A DNA stretch of 64,000 nt, from contig JAJEKV010000262.1 in NCBI GenBank assembly GCA_021234155.1, positions 124,001 to 188,000 of the forward strand, in the 5' to 3' direction. The DNA comes from Isoetes taiwanensis (lineage: Eukaryota; Streptophyta; Lycopodiopsida; Isoetales; Isoetaceae). Of the stretch, positions 1-11,334 are shown piece after piece. The position numbers and the translations under genes were made by a program. How positions within the stretch are numbered: position 1 is the stretch's first letter; every line of letters starts with the position of its first letter. The notes below the pieces were generated by a model that saw only the letters and a list, made by a program, of their open reading frames with translations, was not told the DNA's origin and searched no databases.

Positions 1-509
1 ATATATGGATCCCAAATTAGGTCCACGAATTGATATGAGACCAAAATTCATTAAGCTCTGCTTTGTGCAGAGATTCTTGCAACTAACTTTTGCTTCAGAG
101 AATTCTGTGTTTTTCTTTTCAGTTTCTTTTGAACTCTATTTCTTTTGAACCCGAGCCACCCATCTCATATTTTCATATTTCTTTGAATTTTGGTTACCAT
201 ATTTTGTTAGTGTGCGGATCATAGATTACGCACCTTCAAATTCCTTATTTGCATTTTATAATTAATGACAAAAGTTCAGCTAAGCGAGCAGTTCAAGCTA
301 AGCGAACAGTTCAAACTAGCTGAAAAAACGATGGAAACTTCGGAGAAGCGAGTTAAAAGCAAAACAAGTTCTATTGCAAAACAAGGACTATTGCAAAACA
401 AGGACTATTGCAAAACAAGTTCTGTCATTAATGAAAAGCCTTTACAAAGAATAGTCACAAGGACTATTGCCAAAAAAATTGAAACCAGGGATTACAATAC
501 AAATCTAAA
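1..509. other. no gene recognised; short tandem repeats
   Basis: I see no convincing gene here. Two short direct repeats stand out: 'gttcaagctaagcgaac'-like units near 270-320, and three copies of 'ttgcaaaacaaggacta' near 366-420. A short plus-strand open frame over 265-513 is made of these repeats and is not credible as a gene. Confidence 0.5.
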
Positions 510-845
510 CTAATCGAGGCAAGGGCCATCTTGAGCTCTATATGGAGGTCGCCCCTCATGAGCATACATCTTCATTTCGAGGAGTCGGCTCCTCGCGTCA
601 TCATAACCTGCATGCACCCACTTTCGAGCACCCGCAACGGTTGACTTGACTTGATGATCCATGATGAGCTTCTCCACCTCTGGTGGAGTGAACTTGGCCA
701 CCACTGTAACCGGGCGGCCTCCTCTGGTGGAGGAAGACACGGATCCTCCGCAGGAAGCCACGGATTCTGACCGTGCTGGCTGCGAAGGAGCAGGCACAAT
801 GGCCAGGATAGTGTTCCTGCGGAGTGTAGTCTTGAACTTGGCCAT
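510..845 (-). CDS. hypothetical 111-aa protein with basic N-terminus
   Basis: The minus-strand frame starts at the ATG at 845 (MAKFKTTLRRNT...) and ends near 510. The frame stays open upstream to 971, but the 845 start gives a more protein-like N-terminus. The composition looks coding: a basic start, a Ser/Gly-rich stretch, then a mixed region reading VVAKFTPPEVEKLIMDHQ and ending in AHEGRPPYRAQDG. I do not recognise a family. The first twelve residues align position by position with the start of histone H3 (MARTKQTARKST): Ala, Lys4, Thr6, Arg8 and Thr11 match, and R2/K, K9/R and S10/N are conservative swaps. That may be chance. No neighbouring gene gives a functional clue. It may be part of an unnamed mobile element. 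Confidence 0.35.
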   Translation of the reverse strand: MAKFKTTLRRNTILAIVPAPSQPARSESVASCGGSVSSSTRGGRPVTVVAKFTPPEVEKLIMDHQVKSTVAGARKWVHAGYDDARSRLLEMKMYAHEGRPPYRAQDGPCLD

Positions 846-1009
846 GGCGGAAGTGAAGGAGATGGACGGAATGGGGAAGGAGTGAAGGAGATGGCGGAAT
901 AGGCGATTTATGGACGGAATGAAGCTGCAGGGCAGAATTTTGGGAATAAAAGGGATGCAAATTGTAGGCATTCATACGATTTTGGGAATGAGGCAGAAGA
1001 GGAAAGGGA

Positions 1010-1560
1010 CGTTTGCATGCATGCCACCTAGGCTCCAACATGCCACAGTAAAGGGTCAAGCATGCCACATAGACTGAAAGTATTAGGAAAATCCACTTAC
1101 TGTGGCAATTGTGTAAAGGGTACTAAGACATATGGGTGAGATCAAAGAAAGGCACTAAGGCCTATGGTATCTGTTTTTAGAAACAGGCCTGTGGTAAAAC
1201 AGAATTAGAAATTTACACAAGGCACAAATTTACACAAGACACAAAGCCATTATAAACTATTTTCTGGATTAAACAAAAGGCACAAGGTCGGATTCTGGTC
1301 GGCACAAGGCCATCATATGTTAAAAAGTAAGATACCGAATACTTCCAATTAGAAATTTACACAAAGGTTCAAAAAGGCACAAGGCCATCATATATTCAAA
1401 AAAGGCACTAAGGCCATCATATATTACAAAGAGGCACTAAGGCCTGTATCACAAGGGGTGAGTTCACAAGGGGGTGAGATCAAATGAAGGCACTAAGGCC
1501 TATATACCATCTGTTTTTCAAAAAAAAATACAAAGGCACAAAAGGCAAGTAGACTAACTT
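1010..1560. repeat. satellite fragment and degenerate 'aaggcac(t/a)aaggcc' repeats
   Basis: Bases 1017-1070 carry the same 'tgccacctaggctccaacat' unit that forms the arrays at 8.4-9.1 kb, 43.0-43.4 kb and 61.6-63.0 kb. From about 1140 to 1520 there are irregular repeats of 'aaggcacaaggccatcatat', interspersed with 'agaaatttacacaa'. No coding frame is supported. Confidence 0.6.
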
Positions 1561-1607
1561 GATCAAAAGAAAAAAAAAAGAAAAAAAAAGGTGGCATAGC
1601 CGGGACT

Positions 1608-1888
1608 TCAAGCTTCATCTGTAAGAAAAAGTGAAGAAAATTAGTTTAGAATACATAAAAGAAAGCAAAAATTTAATGCATGCATGCTACTTACTCTGTA
1701 GAAAATTTTGGAGTTCCAAAAAAACTTCATGTTCTTCTTCGTCTTCTACCTCTTCTTCTTCTTCTTCGGTCTGGTCTTCGCTCGATTCGTTATCAGAATC
1801 TTGGGAATCAAATTGATCATCAGAAGAAGCTTCATCAGAGGAATCGAAATTAGAGGAGGATTCCACCTCTTCTGAAAGCTCCGAAAGG
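1608..1888 (-). pseudogene. 3' end of an acidic protein gene with one short intron
   Basis: The minus-strand frame from about 1888 to 1695 reads SELSEEVESSSNFDSSDEA..., then an Asp/Glu/Ser-rich stretch and a run of Glu, ending VFLELQNFLQ. It stops at a strong splice donor (GTAAGT, minus strand, 1694-1689). An acceptor (TTTTTCTTACAG, ending at 1619) follows, and the spliced frame adds a few residues before a TGA at 1608-1610. The intron would be 76 nt. The 5' part of the gene is missing: the frame runs straight into the inverted-repeat end of the element at 1857-5796. The same SELSEEVES codons occur inverted at 5770-5795. The acidic serine-rich tail suggests a nuclear or transposon-encoded protein, but I assign no function. 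Confidence 0.4.
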
Positions 1889-3054
1889 GGTCAAAGCATG
1901 GAGTTGGGGGGCATTTTTGCGCCAGCCAAGCACCCCCTAAGCACCTAATGTGGAAAATTTTACTTATTTTTATCTTTTTTAGCACGCCAGCCTAACCAAG
2001 CGTGCAACCCTCCTTGCAATTGTAGGCTATCCACGTAGCAACTACACCTCAGCAAACAATGATGTGCCATTACTTTCTACCGTTAGATCTTCATTTTTGC
2101 AGATCTACGGCTTGCAAAATTAGAAAAAAACCAAAATCTCCCACGGAGATGCCAAAGGACGTCGCCAAGGCTCCTACCTCACCGGGGATCAAAGAGTACC
2201 GTAAGGCGAGGTGAAGCGGGCAACATATAGGCTGGTGAAGAACCATTTAAAAGCATCATTTCGGTTTACGGGTGCTGGCCTCCGGCTCCAAATTCATGTC
2301 GCCGTTGCATCCCGGGTAAGCTTTTTTTAATGATGCCCCGCAGCCATCATCTCCTTCTCTTTCTTACGTAGGGGAGCGGTCAAAGCCGGTGGCCATTCAA
2401 TGTACCCTCTAAGTAGAACTGTTTGTGGGGAAATAGGGAGGACCCGGTTGTAACAGGCAAGGGGAAATCTGGGCCAACCTGATCTAGTTAGGTTACGTGC
2501 GCAAGCGGCTCTTGAAGGGGAAAGGTTTAACAATAACAATGACTATTGTACTCTCGATTGGCGACCATTCCCACAAAATGAGCAGCGAGAATGATAGTAA
2601 TAGTGTTGAAAGTCATGGCGGATTTGTCTTTACATGTAGACATTTCATATCCAAGTTTTTCAGCAACTATGATGCATCTGTATGTTCTCCGTCTTCCTCT
2701 TATGTAAAAGCATAGACAATACGATTGCCTAATCCATCGAGCAAAACTTCCTCATCTTTCGATTAGGCAAACACATTTCACAAGCGAAAAGATGTACCCC
2801 AATTTTTGGACTTGCTTGCATTATTGCAAGTCACACCATCGAAATCTCGGAGGAAATATAGCCATCAATTGCATCATATCGGCATTTCGATTGCCATAAT
2901 GGTATGGGAACTACACAAACTCCTAGTTTTATTGTGGTCTTGCTTTCTAATGAAATCGGATGTTTTTGATTGTCAAAGCCATTACAACCAAATTCGTTCA
3001 AGGCAATATGATTTCCAGTGGCTTGGCTGCGGACAAATCAACAATATGTTAGTC

Positions 3055-3600
3055 CTATGCGTTGGGCAAGTTTGTGAATATCGTGCGGTGTACATGCATT
3101 TCCTTGATCATGGCAAATATATTTTACTTCCGACCTTCAAATCCCTGACCCTAACGGGGAGGGTGTAAAAATAGGTATTGCTTCGGAAATTTTAGTTTGA
3201 ATAATTTGCACAAAGTCGTTTTCGCCTATGGTCTTTTCTTCTTGGTATCCCACTGTATATAATCTGCTTGAAATGGCCACTCCAAGTCTTCTAAGCGACG
3301 AAGTCTTACGTGCAATGGGCAAGTTTGTGAGTATCGTGCGGTGTACATCGCGTTTCCTTGGGTCATGGCAAATATTTTACTTCCAAAGATTCAAATCCCT
3401 CAAATCCCTTTGCCTAATTGGAGGGTGTACAAATAGGTATTGCTTCTGGAAAATTTTGGTTTCTGGGTGCAATGGGCAAGTTTGAATGATTTGTGCGGTG
3501 ACATTTTTGCCCCGTGGTCTTTTCTCTTGGTATCCCACTATAATATAATCTGCTTGAAATGGCCACTCCAAGTCTTCTAAGTGACGAAGACGAGTGATCC
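3055..3600 (-). repeat. ~255-bp imperfect tandem repeats with minus-strand open frames
   Basis: A unit beginning near 'tgggcaagtttgtgaatatc' at about 3063 recurs near 3318 and 3475, each followed by 'aaataggtattgcttc' or similar. The minus-strand frames of successive units encode related peptides (LEWPFQADYIIVGYQEK, then IFQKQYLFVHPP), which suggests a duplicated exon. The longest frame is 3377-3673 (98 aa). I do not recognise the family. Confidence 0.4.
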
Positions 3601-3649
3601 AATCTTGGAACTTCTTAAATCTTTGTTGTGAGAGCAAAGTTGAGTTGTT

Positions 3650-5520
3650 TTTCGTTGAGTTATAAATTTCCATAGTTTTATCACTCTAGCTATAACAATG
3701 ATGGTTGCGGATCGGCACTCGATCAGTAAATGCGGGACAACACCAGTTTCTTGCCTTGTTGTTTCTCATGCTTCTTATTCGTTTAATGAGTTATTTTCAA
3801 GGAAGCAAGCAAGATCTTGGAAGTTTGTCCATGTTGCATCTTTTGTTTGCTAATGCAAAATCTTGGTTTTCATTTTTCTCGATAGGGTATAGCAACTCCA
3901 CTTATCTTTGCTATCGGGTAAGGTAAGATCTTTATATCTTTTATCCTTTTTTTTTTACTTGCATGTTGTAAGATTAATGCTTTCACAGTTGGATAATATA
4001 AATGGAATCTGACCAAAGACATTGAATTTCTTGCATCACACTCAAGCTCATTATGACTTTGGCAATCCTTTTATGCCTCTTAAGTATTTGAACCTTTTTG
4101 AAAAGGTTTTTGTATTGTACCAATATTGTGCATAGAGAAGAGGGAGTTAAACAAAAAAAAAAAGGGAGAGAGACAACACTTCCAAGATGAGGGTTTTGGA
4201 CTCAACCTAGCATCCAATTTTTGTCACAGAGGAAAGCAGATTATGTATTTAAAATGCAAGGCGCTGCCATTTTTGCAACAAATCTTACTGTATTCTAATA
4301 ACTGGATGTGTGAAAGTGTTCTAGAAAAAATTTAGATCATTTTTCTCTCTGAAAGGCCAAGATTTGGTTTGAGGTATAATGCTGATTACATGGAGTAAAA
4401 TATGATTTGATGATAATGTAGTATGTTGCTGCAATGTGGTCATGCATTAGCTAGACTGGAACGTTCAATATAATCGTGCAAACTTCAATGAACAATTTGC
4501 ACAAAAGGCATGGTTATCGAAATGCTCTAATAAGAATGTTGGCACAACTTGCCCAAGTGAGTTTGAATTCCTTCGCTCTTAAGTTCGATACATTATAGAG
4601 GCATTATTATTGCATGACATATGAGCATATTATAATTTATACTCGGAGAACGAAAGTAATCATACCATCCAGATGCGGCATGACAAGCATACAATCCAGA
4701 ACTCTTTCTAGATTCTAAAAGAGCGTAAGATAAAAACCAAACAACATATGCAATTCAAGCTCAACATGAATAGTAACAGTCAACCTACCAAGACATTGTA
4801 GTTGAACTATATATGTTCTAGCATATGAAGGAACGTTATTTATTCATGAGCTTACTCTAATATAAATCTTCTATCATTTTCTCCACACCTTTAGATACTA
4901 GATAATAGATATTCTTGTCTGTAAACTAAAATGCAGCCAACTTGGAAGCTAGCAATCTCATGAAGCAAGTTATGTTTGAAATCTCGGACAATGGTTATTT
5001 GAAGCAGAGCTATGATTTGAAGCCCTGTCATCTTGAGGGTAGCAAAACTACAGCCATATTACCTGAAAAAATAGACAATCAAGATAGACTTACATATCTG
5101 TCCAAGACATATGCTAGCGTGCTAGCACTACAAATGTCTCCCATATCAAAAGAAGTTGCCAATTTATCAAAAACAATATGGCTTTTGGGTCTTCCTTGAG
5201 TGGAGATTCTAAACATTGTTGTGTAGTCAGTGCCACAATAAGTTGGTGCGCATATGCTTCTTGTACAGCCCCAACACCTGCTCCTGTTTTCAAGCTTTCA
5301 TTACCTAAGGATAACGACATTTATGGACAAGGACAATATGTTTGCTCTGAATAAAGAGGAGCAAAAATCTACATTTGTTTCCTACTTGCCCAGTAACAAG
5401 AGACCTATGCAAGGGCAACTGCATCTAGATAAAGTTACATATATGCCAAGAAAGCCTCAAATAAGAGTGCCTTGTTTGGCACTTGCGATAGTTTCTAGCT
5501 CGATCTTGTTCGGCCACAGA
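3650..5520. other. no gene recognised
   Basis: This AT-rich interval inside the candidate inverted-repeat element has only short open frames. Two plus-strand frames, 4942-5199 and 5254-5535, have mixed composition and could be remnants of coding sequence, but neither carries a motif I know or convincing splice sites. Confidence 0.4.
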
Positions 5521-6001
5521 CCCCTAAGCACCTAATGTGGAAAATTTTACTTATTTTTATCTTTTTTTCTATAACTCCGATGAAGCTGAAATTTTGTATT
5601 CCAAGGCATAATATGAATGCGTTTCAGGGAAAAATATCAAAAAAATAAAAGAAAAATATTTTTTAAAAATACAAAGAAAATAGCTCCGGAAAGCAACCCC
5701 TAAGCACCATGTGTCGTTGACACAAAAAGTGTTCCCCACCTCCATGCTTTGACCCAAAGATCTTCAGAGCTTTCAGAAGAGGTGGAATCCAAGGGGGATT
5801 CACATAGTTATAGCCGTACAATTCATGTGAGTGACCCAAAAGGGTTTATTTTGGACTTGAACCATACATATACTCTTACCGAGGGGGCTTTTTTTAGGTG
5901 ACTCTGGTTCAATATGTGGCTGAAATGGGGGTTTTTGGAAGATTTCTAAGGCGTATACAAGGGGGTTTTCGGCGACCCCTTGCACGCACATGTGGTATCC
6001 C

Positions 6002-6295
6002 CTATATGATAGGTGCACCCCCCGGGGTGGAATCAGACTCAGAGCTCTCAGGCTCAGGGCTCTCAGGTACTGGGCTCTCAGGTTCGGGCTCCAGCAAATG
6101 GTAATTTGGCCAAGATCCTATTTCATAACTGGCCATCACCTGTGCCAAAGGAATTGAAAGCAGTTTCTGGCGCTTAGGGGAGGGAGAGGGAGAGCGAGAG
6201 CGAGAGGGAGAGGGAGAGGCAGAGCTGGAGGGAGAGCGGCAGCGCTTCGACATTCTGTTGGAAGGAATTGGACGATGCTTCTCCTTCACGACCAT
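6002..6295 (-). CDS. hypothetical Ser/Pro/Arg-rich 97-aa protein
   Basis: The minus-strand frame reads MVVKEKHRPIPSNRMSKRC, then an Arg/Ser/Pro-rich block (residues ~18-42) ending PKRQK, a short hydrophobic mixed stretch, and an acidic Pro/Glu/Ser tail ending PGGAPII. The SR/SP-rich block with PKRQK resembles a nuclear localisation or RNA-binding tail. The Met at 6253 is an alternative start. Part of the sequence is a simple repeat ('gagagggagagg' around 6180-6230 on the plus strand), so the serine-proline run could just be repeat translation. No neighbour gives context. Confidence 0.3.
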   Translation of the reverse strand: MVVKEKHRPIPSNRMSKRCRSPSSSASPSPSRSRSPSPSPKRQKLLSIPLAQVMASYEIGSWPNYHLLEPEPESPVPESPEPESSESDSTPGGAPII

Positions 6296-6439
6296 AGCCT
6301 ATAAAGGCTGGCGTGAAATTAATTTTGTAGGCTACGATTTTAGGATTTCGTACCATTAGCATCTTTATTCCTAAAGATTTAGTAGGATACTAATAATAAC
6401 CTCGAAATGACCATTATTTTATTTTCTAAAAAACATAAA

Positions 6440-6442
<3 letters not shown>

Positions 6443-6493
<51 letters not shown>
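6443..6493. repeat. (AT)n microsatellite
   Basis: About 25 uninterrupted AT dinucleotides, preceded by an A-rich stretch. Confidence 0.95.
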
Positions 6494-6495
<2 letters not shown>

Positions 6496-6534
6496 AGTGG
6501 TTGTACTATGAGGGACTGTATAAATTCGACTAGA

Positions 6535-7825
6535 AGCAAAATGCAATGCCATCCAACAAAGATTCTATTAAGATTCTCCTAGATTCTCTAGACTCTGGAA
6601 AGATTTCCCTAGATTCTATAAGATTCCATCAATGTTCGCTTATATTCCCCAAGATCCATTGATGATTCTTGGAGGGATTGTACAAATTCGACTAGAAGTT
6701 AAACTTAAAGTCATGCAATGAAGATTCTATAGAGATTCTCCAAAATCCCATCAAGATTCTCTAGATACTCAAAGATTTTATGAAGATTCCCTAAGATTCC
6801 TTTAGATTCTTAAAGATTCTTTTGACATTCCCCTAGATTTCCAAAGATTATCCTAAGATTCCTCTAGATTCCCCAGGATTTCATGGAGGTTCTTCTAGAT
6901 TCCCTTAGATTCTCTAAAGATTCCCCTGTAAAACACACCTAGAGTTAAAGATTTCCCTGGATCCCCTTGGACTCCCCCTAGATTCTTAGATTCCATAAAT
7001 TCTAAGGTTTTTACACAGACTACCCTTTTTTTTTAAAGATTATCTGAAAATTCCTTTAGATTCTCCAAGATTCTATGTAGATTCTTCTAGATTCCTTTAG
7101 ATTCTATGAAGATTCCACTAGATTCTCTAAGATTCCATCAAGATTCTGCTAGATTCTCAAACATTTTTTGAAGATTCTCTTAGATTCCCTTATATTCTCT
7201 TGATATTCCTAGAGATTCCTCAAGATTCTCTTTATATTTCCTTGATTTCCAAAGGTTATCCCAAGATTCCTTTAGATTCCCTTAGATTCCTAAAGATTCT
7301 CTTGAGATTTCCCTAGATTCCTCTAGACTCCCTAAGATTCCATGTAGATTCTTCTAGATTCTCTTAGATTCTATAAAGATTCCCCTATAGAACACACTTA
7401 TTGTCAAAGATTCCCCTAAAATCCTTGGATTCTCCATCGATTCCCTAAGATTCCACTAAGATCCCCCTAGATTCTTAAGGTTCCATATAAAAATTCCCCT
7501 AGATTTTCAAATATTATTTGAAGATCCATTTAGATTCCCCAAAATTCTATGTAGATTCTCCTAGATTCCTTTAAATTCTATGAAGATTCCCCTAGATTTT
7601 CAAAGATTCCATCAGGATTTCCCTAGATTCTTAAGCATTTTTTGAAGATTCTCTTAGATTCTCCTAGATTCTTTTGAGATTCCCATAGATTCCTTAAGAT
7701 TCTCTTAAGATTCCCTTGATTCCCAAATATTATCCCAAGATCCTCTAAGTTCCCCAAGTTTCTACATAGGTTCTCTTAGACTCCCTTAGGTTCTATGAAG
7801 ATTCCCCTAAATTATCCAAGGTTGC
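6535..7825. repeat. degenerate 'AGATTC' minisatellite (~1.3 kb)
   Basis: The whole stretch is made of diverged short units such as 'ccctagattctctaaagatt' and 'cctttagattct'. The unit core AGATTC recurs every 10-30 bases. A higher-order repeat is visible: 'aaacacacct...gtta/caaagatt' at about 6931 recurs near 7389. No coding frame of note exists. Confidence 0.85.
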
Positions 7826-8430
7826 ACGGAACGATGCCAAACCACTACTCATTAAAAAGCTTTCGATGAGAGGAATCCAATGGCATGGGTTCCACATTGA
7901 TCCAAGATCTCCATCGCAAGATAAAATCGTTTAAAGGCAGCACAAAAGAAGGAAGCATCCTGGAAAGCTTCATAATTAATGGGGTGCCACCTCAATTACC
8001 TTTTCATTAAATAAGGGTGCCACCTCACCTCCTTTAATATAAAAAATGTTTTTTAATAAAAAAATGAATGGCTAGGATTTCTCCTCCCCCTTTTGATCTA
8101 ACGGTTAATATTGATTACACCAAATTCACTTTTTAGGAAGCTTCCTTGCACCTTGCTTGTAAAAATCAAGGGCCATGATTTTGCCTCCCCTTTTTGATCC
8201 AATGGTCCAAGGATGTGTTGCATGCCCTCATGCATGGCCATGCATGCCCCATGCATGACCCATCCATAATCCAATGGCCCAGGTTTCGCCACACAACTTG
8301 TGCCCCCAATCCGACGGCAAAGAAGCCTGTCACATATTTTTAGCACATTATATAAACCATGGGTGCATCGTTTCCCTGGGACACATAGAATAATTTTATA
8401 AATATAATGATATCTATCCTGAATTGGCCA
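7826..8430. other. no gene recognised
   Basis: Mixed sequence with duplicated phrases such as 'ggggtgccacctca' and 'agggtgccacctcac' (7980-8035). The minus-strand open frame that reaches into it (8098-8547) runs through the tandem array next door and is not credible. Confidence 0.5.
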
Positions 8431-8434
8431 TTCA

Positions 8435-9115
8435 TGAATAGCTCCAACATGCCACCTATGATGCACCACATGATGCACCACATGATTCACCACATGATTC
8501 ACCAAATGCACCACATGATTCACCACATGCACCATTTGCATCACCAAACATGTTGGTCAATGAAAGTCAAACATGTAACAAAGGTCATGTAAAGGCTCAA
8601 GCATGCCAAGGTGGCTCAAATATGCCACCTAGGCTCCAACATGCCAAGGTGGCTCAAACATGCCACATAAGCTCCAACATGCCACCTACGATTCACCACA
8701 TGATTCACCACATGATTCACCAAATGCACCTCATGATTCACCACATGCACCATTTGCATCACCAAACATGTTGGTCAATGAAAGTCAAACATGTAACAAA
8801 GGTCATGTAAAGGCTCAAGCATGCCAAGGTGGCTCAAATATGCCACCTAGGTCCAACATGCCAAGGTGGCTCAAACATGCCACGTAAGCTCCAACATGCC
8901 ACCTACAATGCACCACATGATTCACCACATGATTTACCAAATGCACCTCATGATTCACCACATGCACCATTTGCATCACCAAACATGTTGGTCAATGAAA
9001 GTCAAACATGCCACGTAAGCTCCAACATGCCACCTACGATTCACCACATGATTCACTGCATGGTTCACCAAATGCACCACATGATTCACCACATGCACCA
9101 TTTGCATCACCACAT
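8435..9115. repeat. tandem array, ~130-240 bp units, sharing satellite sub-repeats
   Basis: Each unit has runs of 'gattcaccacat' plus 'gcaccatttgcatcaccaaa', then 'catgttggtcaatgaaagtc' and 'tgccaaggtggctcaaa'. Unit starts ('atgccacctayratkcacca') fall near 8449, 8679, 8898 and 9028. The 'catgccaaggtggctc' part is the same satellite found at 43.0-43.4 kb and 61.6-63.0 kb. Open frames rich in His/Met/Thr across the array are translated repeat. Confidence 0.85.
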
Positions 9116-10415
9116 CTATCACGACATATAACACCACATTGTCATGAATCTTTGAATACATCAATTTCTTCTGGAGATTTGAACTCCACCAGAGTGTTGC
9201 TCTGGTCAGCTAGAAAAGTCTATTGTATACAATAGTATACAACAATGTACATTAGAGTGTCAATGAAAGAATAGGTTACAAGAATAACCTTTTTGGTTAC
9301 AATAATACAAACATGTGATTACAAGTAAAGATCTATTGATCTGTCAACCTCGACTTCATTACTACAAAGAATCGCGGCTTCACAACATCAATCATCATTC
9401 TGCGGCGTGTCCAACATTTCTCGAACTAGAAATTGGTACACCCTGCAACAAACATATCAGGGCCTCACATTGGATGAGTAATACCTTCAAATTCTGAACT
9501 CACCTTGCATTGGGATAGTATGTCCAAGTCTAGACATTGACTGCGACCACAACTTTCTTTACAAAGACACATATAGCGGGACCACACGACCAGCAATCGA
9601 CCGAGTGGGGGAACTTGTAATTTTCTTTGTGGTGACTTTATGGTGCTTGGGAATTTTGTGTTTGCATCCTCAACAAAACTCATGGTGGCTGGAGCCCTTG
9701 TACATTTTCTAGGTGTCAAAATGGTACACACGGGTCGACATTTAACCGGGGTGACCTCCAAGACCTACAATGACATACACTTTCCGGTGTTGCCGATAAC
9801 ATCTTTGGCAGAATGGTACATTCGAAATTGCAAGTTGAGGGTGCAACGGTTTGTCCTTTGAAGCAAGCTCGTTCGACAAGAATGTGTAAATGAGCGGATC
9901 CATGAAATGGAACCTCATTTCCATGTCATGTTTGATGCGTAATTGGTGCATACACCGCCAAAGTCCAAGGTGCGGTAAAACAAGATGATTTAAGAAACAA
10001 TGAAGACTTCAAATCGAGTTGTTTGATATTAAATTACTAACCTCATGAAGAAATGGACTATCATCCACCGAACCAATCCCTACTTTTCTCCAATATTCGA
10101 TTGCCTCTTGATCAAGCACAAGAGGCTCCTGCTATCCTTTAAACACTTCAAGTGGCAAGTGTTCTGGTCGGATGTGCGCTCTTAACACTGCAGTCCTCGT
10201 GCTGGTGGTGTAAGTTTACATTCAGCAAATGGAAGATCATTGAAAACCTTGAGGAACATTGAATATGTAGCATAATAACAGGGGGTTTTCTTTGTGTTTT
10301 TGTATGCTTTTCACTAAGGTTTTCCTATGATTTCGTGATGTATTCAAATGGATGTACTAATGCGTACATCTAGAGTGCACCATTTCTGAGCCATTGATTT
10401 TAGCCTTTTTTTTTC
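9116..10415. other. no gene recognised
   Basis: Short open frames exist on both strands around 9465-9950 (minus 9465-9761, 98 aa; plus 9640-9861), but none has a recognisable motif. A small palindromic stretch 'attgtatacaatagtatac' lies near 9220. Confidence 0.45.
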
Positions 10416-10645
10416 AATGGTCAACAACCAATGGCTCACAACAAAAGCCCTTTTTTGTGCGTGTGGTGCATAATGGTCAACAACCAATGGTTCACAACAA
10501 AAGCTCTTTTTTTGTGCGTGTGGTGCATAATGGTCAACAACCAATGACTCACAACAAAAGCCCTTTTTTTTGTGCGTGTGGTGCATAATGGTCAACAACC
10601 AATGGCTCACAACAAAAGCCCTCTTTTTGTGTGTGTGGTGCATAA
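10416..10645. repeat. 57-bp tandem repeat, four copies
   Basis: Four near-identical units run from 'aatggtcaacaaccaatg' through 'ctcacaacaaaagccc', a T-run and 'gtgcgtgtggtgcata'. Copies differ mainly in T-run length and single bases. The minus-strand 119-aa frame here is the repeat translated. Confidence 0.95.
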
Positions 10646-11334
10646 TGGGCACATGAAGGACTTGAAGGGCGCATGTAGTGCAGTTTCCCCGCCGGCAACG
10701 CATTTCTTATTATAACTTTTGATCCAGAGCTCTGTTTCAGATGATTTTTATTGCGTTGGAAAGCTCTCTCCGAGATCTTTTTGATAGTGTATGATATGGA
10801 TATGTTTGGTTAAGTTATTATGCTAGAACAGCAATTTTTCGGCCGGGTTTGGTAGGCATCCTACCAGCTGATTAACACAGGATTGCGCTATTGGATATTG
10901 TTTTATGGTTCATTCCGAATGAAGCTTGCAAAAAATTACCATGCATTTTTAGATTTTGAGGCAGTTATTAAGCAAATTCGAAGGCTTCTAGATCCTTGTG
11001 CTAACAAGTAGAAAAGTTTCCCACTTTGGTTTCTCACCACAAGAATCCATGGAGGCCAAAGGCTGCTGTTAAATTCCAGTTGAAAAATGTTTGTGTATGG
11101 GTGTTGCAATCTTTTTGACTTTCAGAATAATGGGATCAATCTGCTCTATTTTTATGGTAACTTTTACTTATGTTCTATTTATTTTATTGTGATGAAATTC
11201 AAAAGCTACAGGTGATGAAAACCTCAAATGAATTCTAGTTTTTTTCTGGTTTGAATTCTAAAATTTTTGTCACACCCGGGGGGGGGGTGACGTCTCTAAG
11301 GCCCCGAAGGGGCCAAAAAAAATTTTTACAACAC
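10646..11334. other. no gene recognised
   Basis: I see no coding frame or repeat family in this interval, apart from a G10 run with 'gtgacg' near 11280 that precedes the fold-back element. Confidence 0.5.

Larger units (their letters stand above)
1857..5796. mobile_element. candidate terminal-inverted-repeat element (~3.9 kb)
   Basis: Bases 1857-1925 and the reverse complement of 5725-5796 share GGATTCCACCTCTTCTGAAA, then GGGTCAAAGCATGGAG and TGGGG, so the segment is bounded by inverted repeats of roughly 70 bp with mismatches. Inside there is also a direct repeat, 1932-1980 and 5521-5567 ('cctaagcacctaatgtggaa' continuing into an AT-rich tract). I could not define a clean target duplication. 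The right flank has a plus-strand frame (SELSEEVESKGDSHSYSRTIHV... to about 5898) that shares its start with the minus-strand exon at the left end. This may be one element, or two inverted copies of a gene fragment trapping other DNA. Confidence 0.35.

Noticed and set aside
8435-9115. Possible CRISPR-like alternation of repeats and spacers
   Set aside because: The 'spacers' are themselves related, the unit is a plant satellite also found elsewhere in the window, and the context is eukaryotic.
8098-9131. Open frames on both strands rich in His, Val and Met
   Set aside because: They coincide exactly with the tandem array.
10344-10703. 119-aa minus-strand frame with repeated HYAPHAQK-type units
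   Set aside because: It is the 57-bp tandem repeat in translation; 57 is divisible by three, which keeps it open.
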